Shown here: positions 37,487 through 48,779 of the stretch, in pieces | Numbering within the stretch: the first letter of the stretch is position 1 | Layout: each line of letters begins with the position of its first letter | From: Xestospongia muta | Taxonomy: Eukaryota; Porifera; Demospongiae; Haplosclerida; Petrosiidae | DNA length: 64,000 bases | Assembly: GCA_963693285.1 (NCBI GenBank) | Contig: OY848922.1 | Span: 6,808,923-6,872,922 of the forward strand | Reading direction: 5' to 3' | The notes under the pieces: model-generated | The model's input: the letters and a program-made list of their open reading frames with translations, nothing else | Told to the model about the DNA's origin: nothing | Databases searched by the model: none | Position numbers and translations under genes: made by a program

Positions 37487-37858
37487 TTAAATCCCATAAA
37501 CATTTACAGAATTACTTGTTTTAGGACCAGGATTGAGTTCAACATCTCCTGATAAAATGAGTAGAAGTAAGAAAAAGAGTCCCAGACCAAATGTTACATC
37601 TCTGATCTTCCTAATCATAATGTTTCCATCTATTTCACTGTTGTTGTCAGTAGGAGGAGAGTCTTTAGTGTCAGCACTACTGTACGATATTTGATGACAG
37701 GCCCATGATCCAATGCTCACTCTCCATTGGGAGTTATCAATCATAACTATAAAATAAAGAAGAGCATATTTTAAATGTTAGGAGATCTACTATATACCAA
37801 AGCATATTGTTGCTTACGCATCTCTTTTAAAATGTGATTCAGACAGTCAAATTCAATG
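37487..37858 (-). CDS. terminal exons with hydrophobic segment and 2A ribosome-skipping motif (copy 1)
   Basis: A 41 nt exon (37818-37858; IEFDCLNHILKEM) with ACACAG acceptor and GTAAGC donor joins in phase across a ~70 bp intron to a 260 nt exon (37487-37746), which encodes MIDNSQWRVS..., a polar stretch, a hydrophobic run (FGLGLFFLLLLILSG), then DVELNPGP (37523-37546), 11 more residues and a stop. DxExNPGP is the full 2A consensus, at which ribosomes skip the last Gly-Pro bond. The exon start (phase 1, DN-QW) resembles exon 6 of the Kelch genes. If translated from the internal Met at 37618 (MIRKIRD...), the product is a signal-peptide-plus-2A leader like those described for some sea urchin and sponge NLR-type proteins and LINE ORFs. 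Parent gene uncertain: SRCR gene, Kelch gene or retroelement leader. Confidence 0.5.
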
Positions 37859-38308
37859 CTGTGTACATAACTCACAAGGACGTATGAATATTAAAATCAT
37901 ATCAAATAAAGTAACTATCTGGCATGGACGACTCTTTAAGCACTGTTAAAACAAATGGCTAAATCATGGTTTCGTACATCAATTCTAAATATACTTAATG
38001 GTATTTACAATAGAAATATCCTATTGTAATTCTATATACTGACATGCAGTCATTTATGCAATCACATAGTAAGACCATCTCAGATTACATAGTGACAAAC
38101 ATAAAGAAATTCCAGGAATCATTAAAATTATTTCACATGACTAATTAGATATTGAACAGATGTTCCTTACTACATGATTGAAATTCATGTAATGGGAACA
38201 TGTGTTCAATATGTGTTGCAGAAATAACAGCACAAGTTACTCCTCTACAACCTCTCATCCTATACTCTATACGCTGTAAAAAAATATGTAACTACTTTGT
38301 AGATTACA

Positions 38309-38872
38309 CACTGAAAAAAGCATTTTGTCATTTTAAGTGAGGTCTTCGTTACCACAGTTTCATCAATATGATGTAAACCCACTCTAAGTTGCGACAAGGC
38401 CAAAACCAGCTTAGTATAGATAAAGCCAACTACACTTAAAATAGCATTTTGTCATTTCAACCATTGTCTTCATTACCATAATCTCATCAATATGATGTAA
38501 GTTCAATTTTGAGATACCACAAAGCCAAACCTGCCAATACATACAAAGCCAACTAGAAGCCAAAAAGTACTCTTCGTAGTTTATGTCCAAGAACTGAAAT
38601 CATGATGAAGACATATATACTATTTCAACTTAACTAACTGGATTAGTTTCAGTTGAAATAGTATCTGCTTATAGCGTCAATTAAAGCCATGATCAATTAC
38701 TATAGCAAAGTGGGTGTAAAAACAATGTGGTTGTAGATGCGACTAGTTGGCTTTATGCATACTAAGTTACACTGGTTTTGGCCTTGTAGCAACTAGGAAT
38801 GGGTTTTCATCATATCGATGAAACTGTGGTAACAAAGACCTCAGTTAAAATGACAAAATGCTTTTTTCAGTG
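38309..38872. mobile_element. 564 bp foldback element (MITE-like)
   Basis: Ends CACTGAAAAAAGCATTTTGT and its mirror (38853-38872). Arms match for about 100 bp. The left arm is followed by a diverged direct copy of itself (about 38434-38540), and the centre has a short palindrome (38620-38661, CTATTTCAACT...AGTTGAAATAG). The matching site in unit 2 (about 41655-41665) lacks the element, giving a natural empty site. No coding capacity. Confidence 0.85.
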
Positions 38873-39717
38873 CATTGATGAAACATTATGGAATCTTGAA
38901 TCCTTGTGAATTACTTACTTTATCATTTGTTGCTTTTTATATGGTACTAACAAATTATATAGTGAGTAGTTCACATAAATTCTACATCACATAGTCATTT
39001 ACTTCTTTGTAGAAAACACCTTTGACTTTATCATTGCTGAGCCTAACTATAGCAACTAAACTTAAATGGCAAGTAAATTTAGTGCTATATAAAATATGTG
39101 GTAATTCGTTTGAATTTGAAATGTTAAAGTTTTGAGATATATAAAATATAAATTAAATAAAATATAATTTGTCAAATTTGTTTGGTGAATTTGTAAATAA
39201 TTACCAAACTAAAATCGGCCATAACTGTGACATCATATCACTATACAATTCTTAAAGTTAAAACTGTGTTCTAGTCTAGGAAATTAATTGCTAGGTAAAT
39301 GTCATATTTTAATGAAAAGTTAATACAATCAGTCTTCAAAGCTTGGGGTTATAGAATAGTCATATAATAGTATTAATTTCGTTAATTCTCAGCTGCATAA
39401 TATCCAGATGAAGTATAAACTTAATGAACAGTATCAGCATCAAATACAATGCATTAAATAAGGAAGTACTGCATATAGAACTTAAGTAATGCAATAATTA
39501 TATAAATTATGTCTTTACCTAGTCAATTTGAATATTCTATAATATTTATGTATATCTTTACTTGAGGAAAGACTCTTACTTGCTTCTAACTTGTAGCTTC
39601 ACTGCGCCGACCAATTGCAAAATTTGCCTAGATTCAAGAATTATTCCTTGCTAGGTCGGTCCAGATGGACACCCCTTTTTCTGATGCGTGAGAAGAGGAA
39701 GGCTTTTATATAGTTTG

Positions 39718-39759
39718 TTAGCCTCGTACCCAGGCTAGAACGCCTAAGTACGAGGCTAA
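39718..39759. repeat. short inverted repeat, AGCCTCGTACCCAGG type (imperfect)
   Basis: Two 17 nt arms around an 8 nt loop; two mismatches. It is the unit 1 counterpart of the perfect hairpin at 42544-42585. Confidence 0.7.
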
Positions 39760-40133
39760 TAGTTCGTATATTGCCTCGTGTATAAAAATTCGCACACTAA
39801 AAATAATACACACCCATGTTTTAGAACCCTAGAGTTGACTAATCAAAACTAAACTGTTACACAGTTGATTCAGCATTAACAAAATACTGGAAAAAATCTT
39901 TATATAATATTGCATTATAAATCATGATACAGGTTGTCATTAATTACTACAGATCAAGGTATTTTTGAATAAAGCTTCATTAACAAATACACAATGTAAT
40001 TTGGTATTTATAATTTTGTTTTTATATCAGTAACAATATATTAACAAATATCGAAATATTTATTTTGCCACTAATAATTTTATACTCATTAATAATAATT
40101 TTTGAGGTGATGATAATTATAGTAACTGTTAAA

Positions 40134-40331
40134 TCACAATTGTTTGCAAATAGTTTGAGCACCAGTAGAACTAAATGCATTATCACATATTGTTTCCCAC
40201 TGTCCATTACAGTAGACTTCAACATGTCCTTGAGACCATCTATATAACCACCCCACATGTAGAGGCACTATATGTGCGGAGTGAAACTCCCTTTTTGCAG
40301 GTACATAATAATCTGTAAAACATGAAAACAT
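40134..40331 (-). pseudogene. Kelch exon 2 / SRCR chimera at the duplication junction
   Basis: Starts like Kelch exon 2 of the Death gene (YYVPAKREFHSAH, with a preserved TTTACAG acceptor). A small deletion after AHIV shifts frame, and the duplication junction at 40234 then joins it to an SRCR half-domain (GHVEVYCNGQWETICDN, FSSTGAQTICKQL) that stops at TGA. The SRCR half lacks its second part. Probably not functional, although the fused frame is open for 65 codons. Confidence 0.6.
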
Positions 40332-40857
40332 AATAAAAAATGAGAGCTTATTGCAATATTAATTAAAAATTACATTATAAAGGTTAAGTTTACATAATAC
40401 TTGACTTTCATTATTTCTGAAGTTAGTTGAATAATAGGATGTCTTGCATGCAAAAAGGAGATGTGTGTAGCTCAGTATAATATGAGTAGATAATTGCACC
40501 TAAAAAGCTTGTTTATTACAATTGTCTCATGCCTACTTCTCGTTTCACCTACTCTCCTTTTGCTTACTTAAACAGCTAAGTATATTATTTTACAGTAACT
40601 GTGTCATTTTCTAGAGTGAGATCAGTTGGTCTCAGAAAGTGGCTTTCTTCCATTATGATAAATTGCTTGACTGAACAAACAACCAACAAATGCACGTGTA
40701 GCTAATGTCTATGATAATGTATTGCTGAAGGAGGAGTTACTTTTCTTGTTCTCTTTCACATTGTAGCATAATTAATAATGTACATTGTAAACATACAGCA
40801 ACTTAAACTAATTATGTCAAAGTACATTTTATATTATTTCTCTCATTTTCCTATTAG

Positions 40858-41228
40858 TTAAATCCCATAAACATTTACAGAATTACTTGTTTTAGGACCA
40901 GGATTGAGTTCAACATCTCCTGATAAAATGAGTAGAAGTAAGAAAAAGAGTCCCAGACCAAATGTTACATCTCTGATCTTCCTAATCATAATGTTTCCAT
41001 CTATTTCACTGTTGTTGTCAGTAGGAGGAGAGTCTTTAGTGTCAGCACTACTGTACGATGTTTGATGACAGGCCCATAATCCATTGCTCACTCTCCATTG
41101 GGAGTTATCAATCATAACTATAAAATAAAGGAGAGCATATTTTAAGTGTTGGAGATCTATTATATACCAAAGCATATTGTTGCTTACGCATCTCTTTTAA
41201 AATGTGATTCAGGCAGTCAAATTCAATA
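40858..41228 (-). CDS. terminal exons with hydrophobic segment and 2A motif (copy 2)
   Basis: Second copy of 37487-37858. The 260 nt exon (40858-41117) keeps the acceptor, stop and DVELNPGP (40894-40917). It differs from copy 1 at about three residues near the start (VSNGLWACHQT versus VSIGSWACHQI); the remaining ~65 residues, including the hydrophobic run and 2A, are identical. The short upstream exon (about 41188-41228) keeps its GTAAGC donor but has lost the ACACAG acceptor (ACATGG), so its splicing may be impaired. Confidence 0.45.
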
Positions 41229-42543
41229 CCATGTACATAACTCACAAGGACATATAAATATTATAATCATATCAAATAAAGTAACTATCTGGCACGGACG
41301 ACTCTTTAAGCACTGTTAAAATAAATGGCTGAATCATGGTTTCATACATCAATTCTAAATATACTTAATGGTATTTACAATAGAAATATCCCATTATAAT
41401 TCTATTTCCATATACTGACATGCAGTCATTTACACAATGGCATAGTAAGACCATCTCAGATTACAAATGCCAGAGATCATTAAAATATTTCACATGACTA
41501 ATGAGATATTGAACAGATGTTCCCACTACATGATTGAAATTCATGTAGTGGGATCATATATCAATATGTGTTGCAGAAATAACAGCACAAGTTACTCCTC
41601 TACAACCTCTCATCCTATACTCTATACACTGTAAAAAATATGTAACTACTTTGTAGGTAACATCAATGAAACATTATGGAATCTTGAATTCTTGTTAATT
41701 ACTTACTTTACCATTTGTTGCTTTGTATATCATACCAACAAATATATACTGAGTAGTTCACATAAATTCTACATCACATAGTCATTTACTCATGTAAGCT
41801 ACAAATGTCAAACATAGCACAATATATTAAGATACTGTCTTTGTAAAGAACACCTTTGACTTTATCATTGCTGAGTCTAACTATAGCAACTAAACTTAAA
41901 TGGCAAGTAAATTCAGTGCTATATAAAATATGTGGTAATTTGCTTGATTTTAAAATGTTAAAGTTTTGAAATATATAAAATATAAATTAAATAAAATATA
42001 ATTTGTCAAATTTGAAATTTGTAAATAATTACCAAACTAAAATCGGTCATAACTGTGACATCATATCACTATACAATTCTTAAAGTTAAAACTGTGTCTA
42101 GTCTAGGAAGTTAATTGCTAGAGAAATGTCATATTTTAATGAAAAGTTAATACGATCAGTCTTCAAAGCATGGGGTTACAGAATAGTTATATAATAGTAT
42201 TTATTTCATTAATTCTCAGCTGCATATATCCAGATGAAGTATAAACTTAATGAACAGAATTGGCATCGAATACAATGCATTAAAAAAGGAAGTACTGCAT
42301 ATAGAACTTTGGTAATGCAATAATTATATAAATTATGTCTTTATATAGTCAATTTGAATATTCTATAATATTTATGTATATCTTTACTTGAGGAGAGACA
42401 CTTACTTGCTTCTAACTTGTAGCTTCACTGCGCCGACCAATTGCAAAATTTGCCTGGATTCAAGAATTATTCCTTGCTAAGTCGGTCCAGATGGACACCC
42501 CTTTTTCTGATGCGTGAGAAGAGGAAGGCTTTTATATAGTTCG

Positions 42544-42585
42544 TTAGCCTCGTACCCAGGCTAGAACTCCTGGGTACGAGGCTAA
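42544..42585. repeat. perfect 17 nt hairpin, TTAGCCTCGTACCCAGG
   Basis: Arms 42544-42560 and 42569-42585 pair perfectly around an 8 nt loop. It is GC-richer than its surroundings. Looks like two abutting transposon ends (a collapsed element or footprint). Confidence 0.75.
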
Positions 42586-42954
42586 TAGTTCGTATATTCC
42601 CTCGTGTATAAAAATTGACACACTAAAAATAATACACACCCATGTCTTAGAATACTAGAGTTGACTAATCAAAACTAAACTGTTACACAGTTGATTCAGC
42701 ATTAACAAACTACTAGAAAATACCTTTATATAATATTACATTATAAATCATGATACAGGTTGTCATTAATTACCACACATCAAGGTATTTTTGAATAAAG
42801 CTTCATTAACAAATACACAATGTAATTTGGTATTTATAATTTTGTTCTTATATCAGTAACAATTTAATAACAAATATTGAAATATTTATTTTGCCACTAA
42901 TAATTTATACTCATTAATAATAATTTTTGAGGTGATCATAATTATAGTAACTGT

Positions 42955-43489
42955 TAAATCACAATTGTTTGCAAATAGTTTGAACATCATGCAGTAGAAC
43001 TAAATACATTATCACATATTGTTTCCCACTCTCCATTACAGTAGACTTCAACATGTCCTTGATTAGAATAACTGCCTCATTGAAGCCATATCAAACCAGG
43101 GAAAGGATTACTGTTCCAGATCCTAGTGGTATCTGTTGCAAAAATGATAAGTATTGAGGAAATATTTATACATTTACAGCAGCAAACAGTAGCATCATAA
43201 GAGTTAGTATTATTACATCCTCTATCAATGACAGCAGAGAAAGAGATAGTCAGAATTAACATTTGAGGTCATCCATTGTCATAGAAAGACTATCAGTGCC
43301 ATATAACTAGACAGAAAAATGAAACTGACAATTGTTAAGCCTAGATATATCTAACCTCACTAATCCAGCTCTAAAGTAACTTGATGCTCCAGTATATCCC
43401 AATCGATGACAGATGACAATAGCTGATTCTGAACTTTCTTGAAAAAATAGCTTTAAAATTTCTACATCAGTTAGAAATTGATGGATCAA
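42955..43489 (-). pseudogene. SRCR-domain gene fragment
   Basis: 43320-43489 encodes the second half of an SRCR domain (SAIVICHRLGYTGASSYFRAG). 42965-43075 encodes the first half of another (NQGHVEVYCNGEWETICDN, VFSST), preceded by an in-frame TGA and followed by a TGA after the Thr-Ala. SRCR domains are extracellular binding modules in scavenger and recognition receptors. The halves belong to different repeats of a once longer gene, now truncated. No signal peptide or membrane segment assigned here; the exon at 40858-41117 could be its 3' end. Confidence 0.55.
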
Positions 43490-44595
43490 ACTTTGACAGG
43501 AGTTTTAAGCATATATTATACCTCTATGTGAACTCGATTATAGTCATAAATCAGTTATTAAAGACTGTACATAAGTGCTTATGTTTATGTTTTAAATTCT
43601 TGTAACATTCCAGTTCATACAAAGTTATAGTCTGTTACTATAGTGCATGTATCTTCTGTAAACAAAACAATAGACACTGACTATGAAGATAGTAAAGAAA
43701 GAAGAAAAGATATAATTGCAAAAGACAAACATAGACCAAGAGAATCAATACAAACAGAAAGTGTAAATACAAGATGCTGGCAAAGCAAAAAGACTAAAGA
43801 CAGAGACCTACCAAAGAATCTATATTGAAGAAACTGAGATATAATAAAAAAAGTGACAAGAGCTACATAAACATTAAACTAGCATGCACCATTTCCTAAG
43901 ATCTTGGAACTTCACAATCAAATATAGAGTCATTGCTTTTTCAACCTCCTTGAATCTTTTCCATCTATGACATTATTATCAAATATTATGTAATATTGTA
44001 AAAGTTCACGTGATTTAAAAATAGAAAAGTTCTTCTCTGCTTACAAAATATGTCTCCAAATCATCCAATTATTATAAATAATACATATCCTCATTCATTA
44101 CATAGATTTGTTAAAAATTACTTTTAGTTGATCAGCTCACTGAGTAGTTTAAATATCTTGCTTGCTCAAACTCGTCCCACTAAATGATCTACATTTTCCT
44201 AGTTAACTAGTTATTAAATAATTCTTAACTAGTTATAATATTAGCCAAGTTTTTGACAAGATGTAGTTTGGCCTGATGACTGGACACCAACAAGATTTTG
44301 TAAATTATATTATTATTATTATAGGAACTAACTCTTTATTATAAAATAAATGTCAGCTCAGATTGGATACACTATACTGGTTATTAAAATCGACATTAAG
44401 GAGAAAGTGAATCCCTCTTAAAGATCAACTTAGTACATTATAAATAATAACTTGCAATTGCAAAATGACAATAGCCACACACCAAAATGATTATTCATAA
44501 GTAATAGTAATTACATATACGAATTTCCAAATATGGTAATATTATTATAATAATCAAAATTATGTTATACAATAGCTAAACAAACTATAAAGTAA
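43490..44595. other. spacer 3' of Kelch-kinase copy 4
   Basis: AT-rich. A plus-strand frame of 61 codons at 43643-43828 is Lys/Arg/Asp-rich and low in complexity; I do not consider it a gene. Nothing else recognised. Confidence 0.4.
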
Positions 44596-47500
44596 TCATT
44601 GTCTAGCCAACTGTGCATTGAGGTTTGTTATGATCTCTGACATTGTTGGACGTTCTCGATGATTCTGCTTCAAACATTGTTCAATAAGAGCTTTAAACAT
44701 TGGACGTCGAATAGCATTAATGTGAAGTTGTCTCTGAGCTACATCAGGAATACGACAGATCATCATTTCAATCAAAACAACACCATAACTGTAAACATCC
44801 ATTGCAGGAGAATGCTCTCTTGGTATACTAGCTTCTGGAGCAGAATAAACTGGATTACCTGGATTGACTGTTCGATCAATCATTGATTGAAGATTAGCTG
44901 AACCATAGTCTGATACCTTGGCTCTCCATCCACTAACAATTGGCAGTAACAGAACGTTAGCAGTACTGACATCTCTATGTAGTATTGGGTCTGGTTTAAA
45001 GAGGTGGAGATAGTTGAGACCACAAGCTATATCTTGACTGATGGCTAAAACAGCATGATAGGGTAGATGACCACCCTCTAGCTCTTTACGAAGGCTAGTT
45101 GGCATTAGCTCTGACAGGATGATAGGAGTACCTACTCGAGTGGCTCCTATGAACTGAAGGAGATTGGGATGACGCACTTTAGCAGCAATCTCCATTTCTC
45201 GAGTAAAAATTGATATGTTATACGATGACAGGATAACTTCATGAAGACATTTGGCAGCAACTCTAAGACCACGAAACTTAGCCACCTTGACTTCTCCCCA
45301 ACCTCCTGTCCCAAGAACCTCATCAGTCACCTCAATCTCTTCCCTCCTCACTACCCAGTGAGACTGCTCTTGTAGCTGTTGAACCTGTTGTTGAAGAGTA
45401 GCTATAGTATGCTGTCTTTGCTCAAGAGCAGTGGTAGCATCATGAAATTGTTGCTGAAAATGATTACATTCTTGACGAAGAGTATCATACTCTTGACGTA
45501 GTATTCTTTCTCTTTCTTGAAGTTGTCCACGTAGCTGTTGTAGTTGTACTTCCTTTATTTGAAGGTCCTCTTGAAGAACCTCAAGCTGTCGTGTTAGACG
45601 TTGAATTTCTCTATCTTTGTCTTGTGTTTCATGACGTGGTAAAGAAGAATGGTGAAATTGTGTGGGGGATTGGAAGATAAGTTGAGGTTGTACAGACATC
45701 TCTTGTCTCTTCTGTTGTAGCTTAAGTTGATACTCGTCAGTTGAATTAAGGTTAGTTATTACATCTGTTACGGACCAACGGTCATCATAACATACTACAG
45801 TGAGATATATAGTATGTCACAATAATATTGAGTTATGAGACTAGTTTGTAATACAAACAGTTAGTGTGTTAACACTCCTACATGATACTGCAATATTACT
45901 TATAATGTATGTGTATACTATATAAAAATATGATTAATAGATGGCCCTTACTAAGCTCTATCACTGTAGTATCATTGAGTTTACCACCAAAGAATCCCCC
46001 AAACCGTATTACCCATAGAGTGTTAGGTGACACATTCCATACAGAGAGGGACTGACAATCTCTCTTAGTCACTGACTCTGGTAGAGTGAGCTAAAAGATG
46101 GAATATAGTGTATTATGACAGTTATAATAATGATGTTATGATATTACTACAAAACTAGTCATTATACATGTAACATCAGTGGATACATGTACTCTAGTAA
46201 CAGACTATAACTATGTATCAACTGGTAGAGTTGATATGTTATAGGACTTTAAAACGTGAACACAAGTAGCTAAATATAGTCTTAATAACTAAATTACAAC
46301 TATAAATAAATCAGACATGACAAAAGACTATAATATTGTATGCATCAACATACTATAGTGTCAGGTTTACAGTCAAAAAACCAGGGTCATAAAAACAATA
46401 ACTATTAATTATAAATTTTCTATAAATGAGGATTATATTCATACATCAAAGTTTAAAGGTCAATCTTTATTACATCACCTCATATTGTAGACATTAACTC
46501 ACTTTGTATTAAAGTTATGTTAAAGAATAACTAGTAACAAACCTTTGTCCATGTCTTTGTATTAATGTTAAATAACCAGCTATCATGTGTACTGATTCCA
46601 CCCACCACCATCACATGTATGTCACTGATAAGAGTAGCAGCATGATCTGGTCTTTTCGGAGGCCAATTCACTGATTTTGGAAGTGGTTCCTTTATTTTCT
46701 CCCAATGCTGGGTAGATAATACTCAAATTAACATATTATACAATTAACATAGGAATAATTAATACTATACATAGGAAAATATTTATAAAAAACTCTAAGT
46801 TGACTAAAGAATATTAACAAACAGCAGATCACTTCTTTACTAAAAAAGCAGTTCCTAAAAATATTATAAAGACACAGTATGCAAACTTAAACTTGATTAC
46901 TCCACAATATTCTAAAACAACTAAATAATCTAACTCATTACACATTGTACTCACCACTGTGGTGTTTGTACATTGAACCATGTACACAGAGTTATCAGAT
47001 ACATTAGGAGATATAAAACCAAACAACATAGCTCTGTTATTTGGTAGTGATGTAAGAGTGAATTTATTACAAGGAGGTGGGCGTTCTCCACTGATATCTG
47101 GTATTGTCCACTGTCCTAAAATATAAATAGTTATAATATTGTACTTGATGTATAGTGTATTGTTAACATGATATAATTATCTACTTACCACTGGATAACT
47201 GATAGTAGTGGTGCTCATTAGTACGAACATTACCAGGAGCATGTCTGTTATCATTATACTGAGCACCAGGTTGTGGAGAGGTAGGACGTGGACCATATCC
47301 ACCAAACACCAGTAGATAATCCACATTATTGAACGAAAGAGATATCATCCCACAGGATGCCTTCATCATTGGACCCATACTTGGATTAATTGGGAAGTGT
47401 TCATTCCATGTAAGTGAATCTGTTGTTAAAGAGTTGAGAGTATTGTGACGACACTGGTCATGATTACAGTAGCCCCCAAAGTAGTAGATCCGGTTACCGA

Positions 47501-47794
47501 TAACTGTAGATGCATAACGGGCAACACCAAGTGGAGGTTTCCCATTGGTAGATCGTTGTTCCCACCTACCAGTAGGTAAGTGAAATAGCTCAATGACTGA
47601 GGTCAATCTCCATTTGTCTTTATTATCATGTACTTCTGGAAGACCATCTATAGCACCACCCCACATGTAGAGATAGTCACCCACTACGTGTGTGGAGTGA
47701 CCTGACCTCTTTTTAGGTACATAATAATCTGTAGGATATGACACACACTAACATAATAATAGATAACTACTATTATCATACCTAATGAAGCCAT
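44596..47794 (-). CDS. Kelch propeller - coiled coil - TKL-like protein kinase (copy 4)
   Basis: Exons 47782-47794 (13 nt, MASL), 47189-47728, 46955-47115, 46543-46707, 45952-46090 and 44596-45794 give 738 codons plus stop. Phases match the sister genes. Kelch signatures: LYMWGGA, YYFGGY, LLVFGGY, MLFGF, MVVGG. Exon 6 begins CYDDRWSVTDVITN. The coil is about 45 residues shorter than in copy 3 (about residues 397-489). The kinase has GTGGWGEV, VAAK Lys521, HRD Asp614, Asn619, DYG Asp635 and YSAPEA, and ends NAQLARQ. Intron 4 uses a less usual GTTTGT donor. Closest to copy 3. Its 5' flank is repeated at 31.4 and 51.0 kb. Confidence 0.87.
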
Positions 47795-48038
47795 CTCAGA
47801 CTTTGCCCTTTCTTAATTCTTTAAGAAAAGACACGCCCTTTTTAATAATGAGTTACACCCTTTATTCAGACTATTTAACTTATGATCCATAAGTCAATTA
47901 ACATGTTAGCCGTACCTTCATTCAGTCTGTTGTTTATCCATTTAAAGCAGTCATCAGTTACAGAAGATATAATTCAATTAACTCAGTAAATTATAAATCA
48001 TATAGCTATAAATATATTATAAATATATATATATTATA

Positions 48039-48102
<64 letters not shown>

Positions 48103-48407
48103 TATTAAAAAATAAAATAATACAATCCTGATTTTAGTCTAGCATGGTAACAACCTCTTCACATAGAGTAGAATGTTTCTCTCTATAATAGAGCTAATGA
48201 TACCATAATATAGTACTATCAATTTACTCTCATTTTCATTAAAACTCTATTTAATAAAATTTGTAGTTTCACAATCAAAGTTACTAGAAAATAATATCAA
48301 TCAACTATTCAAATTGGTTAAATATATAAATGAAAAGTATTAAAATATTAAAACAACACAAAACATAATTAGATACTATTAAGTTTAATTCATACAATAC
48401 TAAGTGA
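47795..48407. other. 5' flank of Kelch-kinase copy 4
   Basis: Shared with 31360-31640 and 50995-51330. Includes an (AT)n tract at 48011-48096. Probable promoter region of the family, but no defined element was identified. Confidence 0.45.
48011..48096. repeat. (AT)n microsatellite
   Basis: Long AT run with a few interruptions at its left side. Confidence 0.95.
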
Positions 48408-48505
48408 TTACATATCTGGGTTTGCTAGGGAGACATTAATCTTTATTTCTATTGAAAATTTATTGACAATAGATCCGTCAGTTGCTATTATAACTGTGAT
48501 TTCTC
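48408..48505 (-). pseudogene. Death-domain tail of a second Kelch-Death gene
   Basis: The minus strand encodes ATDGSIVNKFSIEIKINVSL then ANPDM and a TAA. This aligns with AIEGPIVNKRSVGKKIRDFL, ANPDN and stop at the end of the Kelch-Death gene (33452). The rest of the exon is not recognisable. With the isolated exon 1 and exon 2 start at 50886-50993 it probably marks the two ends of one lost gene. Confidence 0.6.
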
Positions 48506-48779
48506 TGTTTGTGAACTCTTGTGTTTTTCTGACTACAGAAAGATCACACTAGCTTTTAGCTTCCTGATTATGTTGCTATTGTATAACACTACATTTTGAC
48601 TTGCTAATTGGTAATCTGACTATTGGACTACATAGAGCTTTTGACTATCATTATGGATCTCTACGTCTATCAAATACATATTATTTTATATATTAATTAT
48701 TATTTCATTATAGTACTTATTGTTACACCTTATATCTCAAACTGATTCTAAATTAATATTCTTGAAGTCAATGTTGTAT

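Larger units (their letters stand above)
36855..40233. repeat. tandem segmental duplication, unit 1
   Basis: Aligns end to end with 40234-43062. Each unit runs from within Kelch exon 2 (GACCATCTATA...) through the 2A-motif exon to an SRCR half-domain (…AACATGTCCTTGA). Unit 1 is about 550 bp longer, almost exactly the foldback insertion at 38309-38872. Confidence 0.9.
40234..43062. repeat. tandem segmental duplication, unit 2
   Basis: 2.83 kb copy of 36855-40233 without the foldback insertion. The breakpoint TCCTTGA|GACCATC joins an SRCR exon to a Kelch exon. The two units differ by scattered substitutions and small indels. Confidence 0.9.

Noticed and set aside
37487..37746. Idea that the 2A motif proves an RNA-virus insertion
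   Set aside because: 2A motifs of this form also occur in LINEs and in sponge and sea urchin cellular genes; no viral replicase or capsid sequence is nearby, and the exon has intact splice sites.
43643..43828. Lys/Asp-rich 61-codon plus-strand frame
   Set aside because: Low complexity, no splice context or homology recognised.
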